33,645 bases of DNA. Source: Patescibacteria group bacterium (GTDB lineage Bacteria > Patescibacteriota > Microgenomatia > UBA1406 > GWC2-37-13). The DNA lies in NCBI GenBank assembly GCA_026416375.1, contig JAOAFI010000006.1, positions 1 to 33,645 of the forward strand. The letters run 5' to 3'. Shown here in pieces: positions 9,865 through 18,939 of the stretch. The notes beneath the pieces were generated by a model that did not search any database, was not told where the DNA came from, and worked only from the letters and a program-made list of their open reading frames with translations. The first letter of the stretch is position 1. Every line of letters starts with the position of its first letter. Made by a program: the position numbers and the translations under genes.

Positions 9865-10557
9865 TTATTGAGCCAAAGTAAAACAATAAACCTTTAAAAC
9901 TCCTGATTTTTTTAATACTTTAGCTGCTTCATTTACAGTATATCCAGTTGTTATTACATCATCAACCAAAATAATTCTTTTATTTTTTAATAAATTATTA
10001 TCTATTTGTTTTTTTAATCTAAAAGCTCCTTTAGTATTTAAATATCTTTCTTGTCTTTTTTCTATCTGAGCTTGATTTTTTGTTTCTTTAACTCTTTCTA
10101 AAAAATCAATAATTGGAAAATTTAATAATCTATTTAAATACAAAGATATAGAACAAGCCTGATTAAAACCACGTTCTTTAAGTTTATTTTTATGAAGAGG
10201 AATAGGTTGAATAAAAATATCACTAGAAATCTTTTTATAAAATTCTAAAAAACTAATATTTAAAGGGTTAATTAATTTTAATAATTCATCAAGGGCTTCT
10301 TTAACAAACCGATATTTTATATTTTTAATAATTTTTTTTAAAAAATCATTATAATAGAAAACTGAACCAACTTGATCAATATAAAAATTTTTTAAACAAT
10401 TGTAATGAGTTAGATTATAAAGACTTATTTTTTGACAATAAAAACATTTTTGGAAGTTAATATATAAAAGTTTTTTTTGACATTTTAAACAAATATACCC
10501 CCCTGGCTTTTTACAATTTAAGCAAAACTTTGGAAAAAAAATATCTTTTATAAACAT
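9865..10557 (-). CDS. comF: ComF family phosphoribosyltransferase
   Basis: N-terminal CxxC zinc knuckle, IPLHKNKLKERGFNQA, RIILVDDVITTGYTVNEAAKVLK. Confidence 0.85.
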   Translation of the reverse strand: MFIKDIFFPKFCLNCKKPGGYICLKCQKKLLYINFQKCFYCQKISLYNLTHYNCLKNFYIDQVGSVFYYNDFLKKIIKNIKYRFVKEALDELLKLINPLNISFLEFYKKISSDIFIQPIPLHKNKLKERGFNQACSISLYLNRLLNFPIIDFLERVKETKNQAQIEKRQERYLNTKGAFRLKKQIDNNLLKNKRIILVDDVITTGYTVNEAAKVLKKSGVLKVYCFTLAQ

Positions 10558-10726
10558 AAAATTGTTTAATTATTATTTATTTAGTTTAATGCTTTTTTAT
10601 TTAAAAAACATTGTTAAACAAAGAGTTTTTTAATTTTTTGTTCTATTTTTTTTGAGAATCTTAATCTTTTCTTTTTCTTTGAGGCTAAAAAAATATCTTG
10701 ATATAGTTTTTATATATTTTGACCTC

Positions 10727-10779
10727 TTGAAATTCAACCAATAGTGTTTTAAATTTTTATCTGACACTATTTGTAGTAA
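10727..10779 (+). promoter_or_regulatory. Putative nrd promoter with tandem NrdR boxes
   Basis: TTGAAA at 10727 -17 nt- TAAATT; box-like 16-mers 10732-10747 (attcaaccaatagtgt) and 10764-10779 (acactatttgtagtaa), 32 bp apart start to start. Confidence 0.55.
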
Positions 10780-10785
10780 ATTTTT

Positions 10786-11232
10786 ATGATATGCCATTTT
10801 TGTCAAAATAAAGAAACCGAAGTAATTGAAACAAGAGTCTCAGATGATGGATTGGTTGTCAGACGAAGAAGACAATGTTTAAAATGCGAAAAAAGATTTA
10901 CTACATACGAAAGAGTTGAAGAACTGCCGATTTTGGTCATAAAAAGAGACGGCCGAAGAGAACATTTTGATAGAGAAAAATTAAGAAAAAGTGTAATTTT
11001 GCCTTGCGACAAAACAACAGTTTCCAGCAATCAAATAGAAAAACTAATAAATGATGTTGAAAAAGAATTAAAACAAAAAGATAAAACAGAAATTGAAAGC
11101 AAGGAAATAGGCAATTTGGTTGCCAAAAAACTAAAAAAAATAGATAAAATTGCCTATATTAGATTTGCTGCTGTTTTTAAAAGATTTGTTGATTTAGAAG
11201 AATTTGAAGCAGAATTAAAAAAATTATTATAA
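10786..11232 (+). CDS. nrdR: Transcriptional repressor NrdR
   Basis: MICHFCQNKETEVIETR...RRRRQCLKCEKRFTTYERVE, ATP-cone. Confidence 0.97.
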   Translation: MICHFCQNKETEVIETRVSDDGLVVRRRRQCLKCEKRFTTYERVEELPILVIKRDGRREHFDREKLRKSVILPCDKTTVSSNQIEKLINDVEKELKQKDKTEIESKEIGNLVAKKLKKIDKIAYIRFAAVFKRFVDLEEFEAELKKLL

Positions 11233-11251
11233 ATTTATTTAATAACAAATT

Positions 11252-13612
11252 ATGAAACTATCAGGTGTTTCAGAAAAAGTATTTTTAGATCGTTATTCAT
11301 TAAAAGACAAAAAAGGAGTTCCTTTAGAAAAAACACCTGAGGAAATGTGGAAAAGAATCGCTAAAGCAGTTTCTTTAGTTGAAAAAAAAGAAAATCAAAA
11401 ACAATGGGAAAAAGAGTTTTTTTATGCCATGAAAGATTTTAAATACGTACCAGGAGGAAGAATATTATCTGGGGCTGGTACTGGCTTTGCTGTTTCTTTT
11501 TATAACTGTTATGTTATTCCTTCACCAAAAGATTCCCGCGACGGCATTCTTGAAACATTAAAACAAATGGTTGAAATAATGGCAAGAGGCGGAGGAGTGG
11601 GAATTAATTTGTCAACATTGCGACCTAGAGGATCAAGAGTTGAAAAAGTAAATGGTTTTTCCTCTGGTCCAGTTAACTGGGCTGAACTTTTTTCAGTTGC
11701 CACTAAAGACATAATTCAGCAAGGAGGAACACGAAGAGGCGCTTTAATGCTTATGCTTTGGGACTGGCATCCTGATATTGAAGAATTTATTACTGTTAAA
11801 GAAGATTTAAGAAAAATAAACGGTGCTAATTTGTCTTTATGTATTTCAGATAAATTTATGGAGGCAGTAAAAAAAGATGAAGAATGGGAATTGATTTTTC
11901 CTGATACCAAAGATAAAGATTACGATAATCTTTGGGATGGCGATATTGAATCTTGGAAAAAATTAGGAAAAAAAATAATTGTTTATAAAAAAGTTAAGGC
12001 AAGAGAAATTTGGGATTTGATTGCTAAAGCTGCCTGGAGAAGCGCTGAACCTGGAGTTGTTTTTATGGAAAGATATAACAAACTTTATAACAATTATTAT
12101 TGGAACAAAATTATTTGTGTAAATCCATGCGGTGAAGAGGGGCTTCCAGGCTGGGGGGTCTGCAATCTTGGTTCAATTAATTTATCAGCTCTTGTTAAAA
12201 GCAAGGATATTGATGAAAAAGGAGAGTTTGATTTTGAAGAATTAAAAAAAATTGTTAAAATCGCAGTTCGTTTTCAAGACAATGTTGTTGACATGGATCC
12301 TTATATTTTTGAAGGTATTAAAAAAACTCAACTTGAAGGAGAAAGACGAATTGGGCTTGGAACGATGGGTTTAGCTGATGCTTTAATAAAACTTCATATT
12401 AGATATGGTTCAAAAGAATCCTTAAAATTTATTGATAAAGTTTATAAAATAATCCGCGATGAAGCCTATAAAGCCTCAAGTGAAATTGCCAAAGAAAAAG
12501 GTAGTTTTTTAAAATTTAATCAAAAATCATTTTTAAAAGGAAAATTTATTTCTCAACTTCCAGAAGATGTAAAAAAATCAATCAAAAAAAATGGTATTAG
12601 AAATTCTCTTCTTTTAATGCAAGCTCCAACTGGATCAACTTCTCTTATGGCTAACACATCCTCTGGAATTGAACCTGTTTTTGAATTTGAATTTATTAGA
12701 AAAGATAGGCTTGGAGTTCATATTATTCGTCATCATCTATATGAAAAATGGTATAAAAAACACGAAAAAGAAAAAAAAGAAGGAAAAATAAAAAAACCAG
12801 AATGGTTTGTTTCTGCTAATGAATTAACACCAGAAGATCATGTTTATGTTCAAGCAGCAATTCAAAAATATGTTGATGCTTCAATCTCAAAGACAGTTAA
12901 TGCGCCAAAAACTCATACGGTTGACGATGTAAAAAAACTTTATACTTTGGCTTATGAGCTTGGATGCAAAGGGATTACTTATTTTAGAGAAGGATCAAGA
13001 GAGGGAGTATTAGAAAGAAAAGATGAAAAAAAACAAGAACAAAAACCGCCCTCATATACTATAAAACCAAGGCCAATGGTAGTTCATGGTTCAACTTATA
13101 AAATCAACACCCCTGTTGGAATAGCTTTTATTACTCTAAATACTAATGGAGGAAATCCACCTGAACCTTTAGAAATGTTTATAACTATTGGCAAAGCAGG
13201 AAGCGATATTTACGCTATGGCTGAAGGATTAGGAAGAATGATATCAACTGCTTTAAGATTTTCTTCACATTTACCGGTTGAGGTAAGAGTAAAAGAAATT
13301 ATTAATCAACTTAAAGATATTGGAGGCGCTCGAACTTATGGCTTTGGAAAAGATAAAATAAGAAGCTTGCCTGATGCTATCGCCAAAGTATTAATAATGC
13401 ATTATGGGTTAAATGAAGAAAAAAATAATTTTCAAAAGTCAGAAGAAAAACCAAAATTAATAGAAAAAACAACCCAACCAACAATAACAGATTCTATTAA
13501 TTTAAATGAAGAAAAAATGCTTGATATCTGTCCATCATGCGGAGAAGCTTCGTTTGTTCATGAGGAAGGTTGTAAAAAATGTTATGGCTGCGGATATAGT
13601 GAATGCGGATAA
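11252..13612 (+). CDS. nrdJ: Adenosylcobalamin-dependent (class II) ribonucleoside-diphosphate reductase
   Basis: GGRILSGAGT, MARGGGVGINLSTLRPRGSRV, NPCGE, C-terminal CPSCGEASFVHEEGCKKCYGCGYSECG. Confidence 0.95.
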   Translation: MKLSGVSEKVFLDRYSLKDKKGVPLEKTPEEMWKRIAKAVSLVEKKENQKQWEKEFFYAMKDFKYVPGGRILSGAGTGFAVSFYNCYVIPSPKDSRDGILETLKQMVEIMARGGGVGINLSTLRPRGSRVEKVNGFSSGPVNWAELFSVATKDIIQQGGTRRGALMLMLWDWHPDIEEFITVKEDLRKINGANLSLCISDKFMEAVKKDEEWELIFPDTKDKDYDNLWDGDIESWKKLGKKIIVYKKVKAREIWDLIAKAAWRSAEPGVVFMERYNKLYNNYYWNKIICVNPCGEEGLPGWGVCNLGSINLSALVKSKDIDEKGEFDFEELKKIVKIAVRFQDNVVDMDPYIFEGIKKTQLEGERRIGLGTMGLADALIKLHIRYGSKESLKFIDKVYKIIRDEAYKASSEIAKEKGSFLKFNQKSFLKGKFISQLPEDVKKSIKKNGIRNSLLLMQAPTGSTSLMANTSSGIEPVFEFEFIRKDRLGVHIIRHHLYEKWYKKHEKEKKEGKIKKPEWFVSANELTPEDHVYVQAAIQKYVDASISKTVNAPKTHTVDDVKKLYTLAYELGCKGITYFREGSREGVLERKDEKKQEQKPPSYTIKPRPMVVHGSTYKINTPVGIAFITLNTNGGNPPEPLEMFITIGKAGSDIYAMAEGLGRMISTALRFSSHLPVEVRVKEIINQLKDIGGARTYGFGKDKIRSLPDAIAKVLIMHYGLNEEKNNFQKSEEKPKLIEKTTQPTITDSINLNEEKMLDICPSCGEASFVHEEGCKKCYGCGYSECG

Positions 13613-13635
13613 TTTTAATAAATTAATCAAAATTT

Positions 13636-14139
13636 ATGCCTGTTTATACAAAAAAAGGAGATAGAGGAAAAACCTCTCTTTTTGGAGAGGAAAAAGTTTT
13701 AAAATCAGATATTATTATTGAGGCACTTGGAAATATAGATGAACTTAATTCTTTTATTGGGATAGTTGTTTTTAAAATAAAAGAAAAAAGTGACAAAGAT
13801 TTTTTAATCAAAATTCAAAAAGATCTTTATCAAATAATGTCAATTTTATCCAAAGCAAATAAAAAAACTGATTTTTTGGAAAAAAGAGTTTTTGATTTTG
13901 AAAAAAAAATTGATGAAATTGAAAAAAAATTATTGCCATTAAATAAATTTATTGTTCCTGGAGGGACAGAGCTTTCCTGTTGGTTTCATATTTTGCGAAC
14001 CATTTGCCGGCGGGCTGAAAGACAAGTAGTTAAAAGAAAAAAATATTTTGAAGTTGTCAAATATTTAAACAGACTTTCTGACTTATTTTTTATGCTGGCA
14101 AGATTTTATAATAAAAACGAAGATGTTTTTTTAGAATAA
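13636..14139 (+). CDS. Cob(I)yrinic acid a,c-diamide adenosyltransferase (PduO type)
   Basis: YTKKGDRGKTSLFG, EALGNIDELNSFIG, RTICRRAERQV. Confidence 0.93.
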   Translation: MPVYTKKGDRGKTSLFGEEKVLKSDIIIEALGNIDELNSFIGIVVFKIKEKSDKDFLIKIQKDLYQIMSILSKANKKTDFLEKRVFDFEKKIDEIEKKLLPLNKFIVPGGTELSCWFHILRTICRRAERQVVKRKKYFEVVKYLNRLSDLFFMLARFYNKNEDVFLE

Positions 14140-14184
14140 TTTAAATTTATTTAAATCCTCTTTTATTTGATTTATAATTTTTTT

Positions 14185-14619
14185 ATGAGCACTAATTTTA
14201 CTGATATTACTGATTTAGTTAGAAAATATCAGGTAAAAACTGATAAAAAACAAGATATTGAGGGTGTTAGCCTGCCAAAAGAAGCAGAACCTTTAGGACA
14301 AGAAAATATTGAAATAAAAGAAGTTGTTGAAAATAAAGTTGATGAAGAAGTCAGACCTTATGTTCAACCAACAAGCGAAACAATCAATCTTCCTCCAGAT
14401 TTAAAAAAACTTGGTATTCAGCATGTTTCTTCAACAAAATTTCCTTCATATAAAAACATAAAACTGCCAATATCAGACGAAAAAGTAGTTGTTGGTCTTC
14501 GTGCACCTATTACCTCATCAATTCGCTGGCTGGCAACTTTAGCAGTTTATCTTTTAGCAAAAGCCCATTTAGGTTTAAAAGTTGTCGGCGGGAAAGTAAT
14601 AAGAGTATTTAAAAATTAG
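14185..14619 (+). CDS. Hypothetical protein
   Basis: ORF 14167-14619; internal ATG at 14185 (MSTNFTD) plausible start. Confidence 0.5.
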   Translation: MSTNFTDITDLVRKYQVKTDKKQDIEGVSLPKEAEPLGQENIEIKEVVENKVDEEVRPYVQPTSETINLPPDLKKLGIQHVSSTKFPSYKNIKLPISDEKVVVGLRAPITSSIRWLATLAVYLLAKAHLGLKVVGGKVIRVFKN

Positions 14620-14936
14620 GAGTTATTTAAATTTTTTATCTCTTTTAAGAAATCCTCTTTGCTTTTGGCGCCAACAAACTGATGAATAACTTGACCGTTT
14701 TTAAAAACAACAAATGTAGGTATTGAAAAAACTTGATATTGAGAAGCTAGTTCTGGATTTTCATCAACGTTGATTTTAACAAATTTTACTTCTTTTTTTT
14801 CTTTTGAAAGCTCATCAATAATTGGTGCCATCATCCGACAAGGTCCGCACCAATCAGCATAAAAATCAACAACAACTACTTCTTTTGCCTCAATTACTTC
14901 TTTTTGAAAATTATTCTTTCCAATATGAATCACCAT
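14616..14936 (-). CDS. trxA: Thioredoxin
   Basis: VVVDFYADWCGPCRMMAPIIDEL active site. Confidence 0.95.
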   Translation of the reverse strand: MVIHIGKNNFQKEVIEAKEVVVVDFYADWCGPCRMMAPIIDELSKEKKEVKFVKINVDENPELASQYQVFSIPTFVVFKNGQVIHQFVGAKSKEDFLKEIKNLNNS

Positions 14937-15010
14937 AGAAGCTAATAATAAAATAAAAAAAACAAAAATTCAACTGATTTAATATTTGAAAAAAAAGATT
15001 GTTTTAACAA

Positions 15011-15047
15011 TCCAAAAATAATATTTTGTTGGTTATAGTCAATTGAA
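15011..15047 (+). promoter_or_regulatory. Shared recA/comM/radC motif, comM copy
   Basis: TCCAAAAATAATATTTTGTTGGTTATAGTCAATTGAA; 30/37 identical, ungapped, to 28158-28194. Confidence 0.7.
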
Positions 15048-15123
15048 TTTTTTTATTTGTTTTTTTATTTTTTATTTAAAAAGTTTTTTAAAATTAAAAC
15101 ACCTTCATAATGTCCGTTAAAAT

Positions 15124-16641
15124 ATGTTGTCAAAAGTATTTTCAGGAGCAACAATTGGATTAGATGGGGTTTTGATAGAGGTAGAAACAGATGTGGCAGA
15201 AAGAGGTTTTCCCGGCTTTACTATTGTTGGCCTACCTGATAAATCTGTTGATGAGGCCAAAGAAAGAGTTAGATCAGCGATTACAAACAGCGGTTTTAAA
15301 ATGCCAGATACAAGGTTGACAATTAATTTAGCACCGGCTGATATTCCAAAAACAGGCTCATCTTTTGATTTGCCAATTGCAATTGGTGTTTTAACTGCAT
15401 CAGGAGTAATAAAAAAAGAAAGCTTAAAAAATTCTTTATTTTTAGGCGAACTATCTCTTGAAGGAAAAATTAGACAAATTCCAGGGGTATTGCCAATTGT
15501 TTTGATGGCAAAAAAGAAAAAAATAACCAAAGTTTTTATTCCTCAGGAAAACATTAACGAAGCCTCTTTAATCGATGAAATTGAGATTTTTCCAATTAAA
15601 AATCTAGCAGAGTTAATTTTACATCTTAATGAAGAAATAAAAATTTTTCCTTTTATTAAAGAAAATTTAATAATTGAGCCAGATTTTGATTATGAGTTTT
15701 TATTTGAAAACATAAAAGGACAAGTAATGGCAAAAAGAGCTTGTGAGATAGCTGCTGCTGGTTTTCATAATATTTTATTTAAAGGTCCGCCTGGTGCTGG
15801 TAAAACTCTTCTTTCCAAAGCTTTTGCCTCAATTTTGCCTCCAATGGAAAAAGAAGAAATAATTGAAGTAACAAAAATTTATTCAGTTGCCGGACTTTTA
15901 AAAAATTTTTTTTATATTAATAAAAGACCGTTTCGTTCTCCTCATCATACAGTTTCAAGGATTGGTTTGGTTGGCGGAGGAACAAATCCAACCCCAGGAG
16001 AAATTTCCTTAGCTCACAGAGGCGTTCTTTTTTTAGATGAAATCTCAGAGTTTCCTCGTTCAGTTCTTGAAGCTTTGCGACAGCCTTTAGAAGACGGAAA
16101 AATCACTATTTCTCGAGTTCAAGGAAGCTTAACTTTTCCTTCAAAGTTTATTTTAATTGCTGCTTCTAATCCTTGTCCTTGCGGGTTTTTGGGTCATCCA
16201 AAAAAACCATGCCAATGCAGTCCGGGAGCAGTTTTAAAATACAAAAAAAGGCTTTCTGGCCCTTTTCTTGATAGAATTGATCTTCATGTTGATGTTTTAC
16301 CGGTTGAAGAAAATGAATTAACAAAAAATATTGCCTGCGAAACAAGCGAACAAATAAGAAAAAAAATTATTAAAGCAAAAGAAAAACAAAAACAAAGATT
16401 TAAAGATTTAAAAATTTTAAATAACAGCGAAATGGGACCTTCAGAAATAAAAAAATTTTGTCAATTAACAAAAGAGGCAGAAAATCTTTTAAAACAAGCA
16501 ATCTCAAAACTTTCTTTATCAGCCAGAAGTTATTTTAAAACAATTAAAATTAGCCAGACAATTGCTGATTTAGAAGAAAAGGAAATTATTGATGAACAAT
16601 CAATTGCTGAGGCGCTTCAATATCGGTTTAGTGACGAATAG
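15124..16641 (+). CDS. comM: YifB family Mg chelatase-like AAA ATPase (ComM)
   Basis: N-terminal Lon-protease-like domain, Walker A GPPGAGKT, NPCPCGFLGHPKKPCQCSPGAVLKYKKRLSGPFLDRIDLHV. Confidence 0.95.
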   Translation: MLSKVFSGATIGLDGVLIEVETDVAERGFPGFTIVGLPDKSVDEAKERVRSAITNSGFKMPDTRLTINLAPADIPKTGSSFDLPIAIGVLTASGVIKKESLKNSLFLGELSLEGKIRQIPGVLPIVLMAKKKKITKVFIPQENINEASLIDEIEIFPIKNLAELILHLNEEIKIFPFIKENLIIEPDFDYEFLFENIKGQVMAKRACEIAAAGFHNILFKGPPGAGKTLLSKAFASILPPMEKEEIIEVTKIYSVAGLLKNFFYINKRPFRSPHHTVSRIGLVGGGTNPTPGEISLAHRGVLFLDEISEFPRSVLEALRQPLEDGKITISRVQGSLTFPSKFILIAASNPCPCGFLGHPKKPCQCSPGAVLKYKKRLSGPFLDRIDLHVDVLPVEENELTKNIACETSEQIRKKIIKAKEKQKQRFKDLKILNNSEMGPSEIKKFCQLTKEAENLLKQAISKLSLSARSYFKTIKISQTIADLEEKEIIDEQSIAEALQYRFSDE

Positions 16642-16644
16642 ATC

Positions 16645-16673
16645 TTGACAGAAAAAATAGAATTGATTATTAT
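16645..16673 (+). promoter_or_regulatory. Putative sigma70-type promoter
   Basis: TTGACA (16645-16650) - 17 nt - TATTAT (16668-16673). Confidence 0.7.
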
Positions 16674-16696
16674 TTAATTAAATTAATAATTAAATA

Positions 16697-17059
16697 TTGT
16701 ATATGTTTATAGCGCAAGATAATAAATCAGCAGTTTCCAGCGTTCCTATTCCTAAAGTTGATTTAGGTTTTAGTATTCCAACTTTTGCTCAAGTTTTAAC
16801 TTTTTTAATTAGATTATTCTTTGTTGTTGCTGGTCTTGTGGCTTTGCTGTATCTTCTTCTTGGTGCTTTTGCCTGGATTACATCAGGCGGAAGCAAAGAA
16901 GCAATAGATAAAGCTCGAGAAAAAATTCAAGCAGCTTTGGTTGGTTTGATTTTGATTTTTGCAGTACTGGCAATCGTAACAGTAATGGAAAATATTTTAA
17001 GTATTGGTCTTGGAATATCTAGACAAATTGAGTTCCCCCAACTTATTCAGAAAAATTAA
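16697..17059 (+). CDS. TrbC/VirB2-like pilin-type membrane protein
   Basis: Two TM segments with Gly-rich loop, GAFAWITSGGSKEAIDKAREKIQAALVGLILIFAV. Confidence 0.65.
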   Translation: MYMFIAQDNKSAVSSVPIPKVDLGFSIPTFAQVLTFLIRLFFVVAGLVALLYLLLGAFAWITSGGSKEAIDKAREKIQAALVGLILIFAVLAIVTVMENILSIGLGISRQIEFPQLIQKN

Positions 17060-17079
17060 TTTAAAAATAAAATATTAAA

Positions 17080-17424
17080 ATGGTTGTTTTTGCTCAATCT
17101 CAAAATATTTCTTCATGGGATAGTTGTATGGTTGACGGCGTACCAACTCTTTCTTGTCTTGAAATTGTTTTCAGCAATATTTTAACTATGTCAGTTGCTT
17201 TTATTGTTTTAATTCTTTTTATTATGTTTGTTTTTGGCGGATTTCAATATTTAACTTCTTTTGGCAATGCTGACAAAATCAAAAAAGCCCAAGCAACATT
17301 AAAATACGCTTTAATTGGATTTATTCTTTTTGTTTCTTCTTATTTAATTCTAAAAATTATTGATATTTTATTTTTAGGAGGAGATAATAAAATTTTTGAA
17401 TTTAATCTTCAGTCTCCAGAATAA
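17080..17424 (+). CDS. TrbC/VirB2-like pilin-type membrane protein
   Basis: FVFGGFQYLTSFGNADKIKKAQATLKYALIGFILFVSSYLILKII. Confidence 0.65.
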   Translation: MVVFAQSQNISSWDSCMVDGVPTLSCLEIVFSNILTMSVAFIVLILFIMFVFGGFQYLTSFGNADKIKKAQATLKYALIGFILFVSSYLILKIIDILFLGGDNKIFEFNLQSPE

Positions 17425-17574
17425 TTATTTTGATGGAGTTACAAATATTACCTTTACACCTTGATCCTCTGGAACAGGCGAGATAATTTTATTTTTTTCT
17501 TTAAAAAAATTAATTAAAGCAAATATTAAAAAAGCTAAACCAAAAGCAATCATAATAATTCCAATTTTTCTCAT
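17425..17574 (-). CDS. 49-aa single-TM small protein, overlapping stop of GT2 gene (not in supplied ORF track)
   Basis: MRKIGIIMIAFGLAFLIFALINFFKEKNKIISPVPEDQGVKVIFVTPSK*; start overlaps GT2 stop as ATGA. Confidence 0.7.
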   Translation of the reverse strand: MRKIGIIMIAFGLAFLIFALINFFKEKNKIISPVPEDQGVKVIFVTPSK

Positions 17575-18503
17575 AAATTAATTTTTTCTTTAATTAAATA
17601 ATTTGGTCTTTTTTGAATTTCTCTATATATTTTAGCAATATATTCTCCCAAAACTCCAATCATAATTAGTTGCACACCTCCTAAAAAAACGGTTGAGAAA
17701 AAAAGAGATGCCCAACCAGGAAGCCAATCACCTTGATTAAAAATAAAATGCTGAACAGACTTAAAAAAAACAATTAAAACCGCTGTTGTTGAAACCATAA
17801 AACCAAAATAAGTTGAAAGTCTTAAGGGTTTAGTTGAGAAAGAAGTAATACCATTAAAAGCAAGATTAATCATTTTTTCTAAAGTATAATGAGTTTTTCC
17901 TGAGTATCTTTTATCTCTTTTAAAATAAACAAACTCAGTTTTGAATCCAGGCCAAGAAACTAAACCTCGCAAAAATTCTGGTTTTTCTTTTAAATTTTTT
18001 AAATAAAAAACAACACTTTTATCAAGAAGTCGAAAATCGCCGACTTCACTGGGAATTGATGTGTCTGATAAAAAATTAATTAATTTATAAAAAAGTTTGG
18101 CAGTTATTATTTTAAAAAAACTTTCTCCTTTTCGTTTTTCTCTTTTAGCATAAACAATTTTTGCTCCTTTTTGCCATAAACCAATCATTTTATCAATTAA
18201 TTCAGGCGGGTCTTGAAGATCAGCATCAATTGAAATAATTCCATCGCCCTTGCTAAATTCATATCCGGCAAATAAAGCCATTTGATGGCCAAAATTTCTT
18301 GTAAAAGAAATTAGTTTAACATTTTTATTTTTTAAACAGATTTTTTTGATTATTTCTTCTGATTTATCTGTTGAACCGTCACTAACAAAAATTAACTCAT
18401 ATTGATATTTTTTAATAACCTTAATTATTTTTTCAAAAAAAACTTGAATGTTTTTTTCTTCGTTATATACCGGAACAACAACAGAAATCTGGAAATTATC
18501 CAT
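17571..18503 (-). CDS. Glycosyltransferase family 2 (DPM1/GtrB-like) with C-terminal TMs
   Basis: VVPVYNEEKNIQVFFEKI, GDGIISIDADLQDPPELID, C-terminal TM pair. Confidence 0.92.
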   Translation of the reverse strand: MDNFQISVVVPVYNEEKNIQVFFEKIIKVIKKYQYELIFVSDGSTDKSEEIIKKICLKNKNVKLISFTRNFGHQMALFAGYEFSKGDGIISIDADLQDPPELIDKMIGLWQKGAKIVYAKREKRKGESFFKIITAKLFYKLINFLSDTSIPSEVGDFRLLDKSVVFYLKNLKEKPEFLRGLVSWPGFKTEFVYFKRDKRYSGKTHYTLEKMINLAFNGITSFSTKPLRLSTYFGFMVSTTAVLIVFFKSVQHFIFNQGDWLPGWASLFFSTVFLGGVQLIMIGVLGEYIAKIYREIQKRPNYLIKEKINL

Positions 18504-18529
18504 AAACTATATTATAATATAAAAATATT

Positions 18530-18600
18530 TACGGGGTAGTGTACGGTTGCACAGGAGGCTCATAATCTCCTAGACCGCGGTTCGACTCCCGGCCCCGTAA
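18530..18600 (+). tRNA. tRNA-Met (CAU), elongator-like
   Basis: Acceptor TACGGGG/CCCCGTA, D stem GTGT/GCAC, anticodon arm GGAGG-CTCATAA-TCTCC, T loop TTCGACT; T stem has two non-pairs. Confidence 0.85.
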
Positions 18601-18603
18601 CAA

Positions 18604-18939
18604 TTATTTAAAAAAAATCTCAAACCATTTCTCCCAATTTTTTAAAACAGGAGTCTGTGTTGGAGAAGGATTAATTTTTATTGATGGAAAAATAATTATT
18701 ACTTCGTTTTCTCTTGTTAAATTTAAATTGTTTCTTATGTTTTTTTCAATCTCATAAGCGCTTTTTTGTTTAGCAATTTTTGTTTTTAATTCAATATTTT
18801 TCTTTTTTTCATTTTCATATTCTTTTTTTATTTTTTCATAAAAATCAATCTTATTTTTGTGATTTATTATATTAGGAACAAGAGAGAAAACAAAAAAAAT
18901 AAATAAAAATAAAAGAATAATTTTTTTAATTTTTAACAT
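18604..18939 (-). CDS. FtsB/DivIC-like septum formation protein
   Basis: N-terminal TM plus coiled coil, KSAYEIEKNIRNNLNLTRENEVIIIF. Confidence 0.7.
   Translation of the reverse strand: MLKIKKIILLFLFIFFVFSLVPNIINHKNKIDFYEKIKKEYENEKKKNIELKTKIAKQKSAYEIEKNIRNNLNLTRENEVIIIFPSIKINPSPTQTPVLKNWEKWFEIFFK

Noticed and set aside
10803-11030. Antisense ORF opposite nrdR (also 11509-11712, 11716-11910 opposite nrdJ)
   Set aside because: Antisense to conserved coding sequence, no supporting features.
15117-15530. 137-aa antisense ORF opposite comM
   Set aside because: Mirror frame of a well-conserved gene; low-complexity translation.
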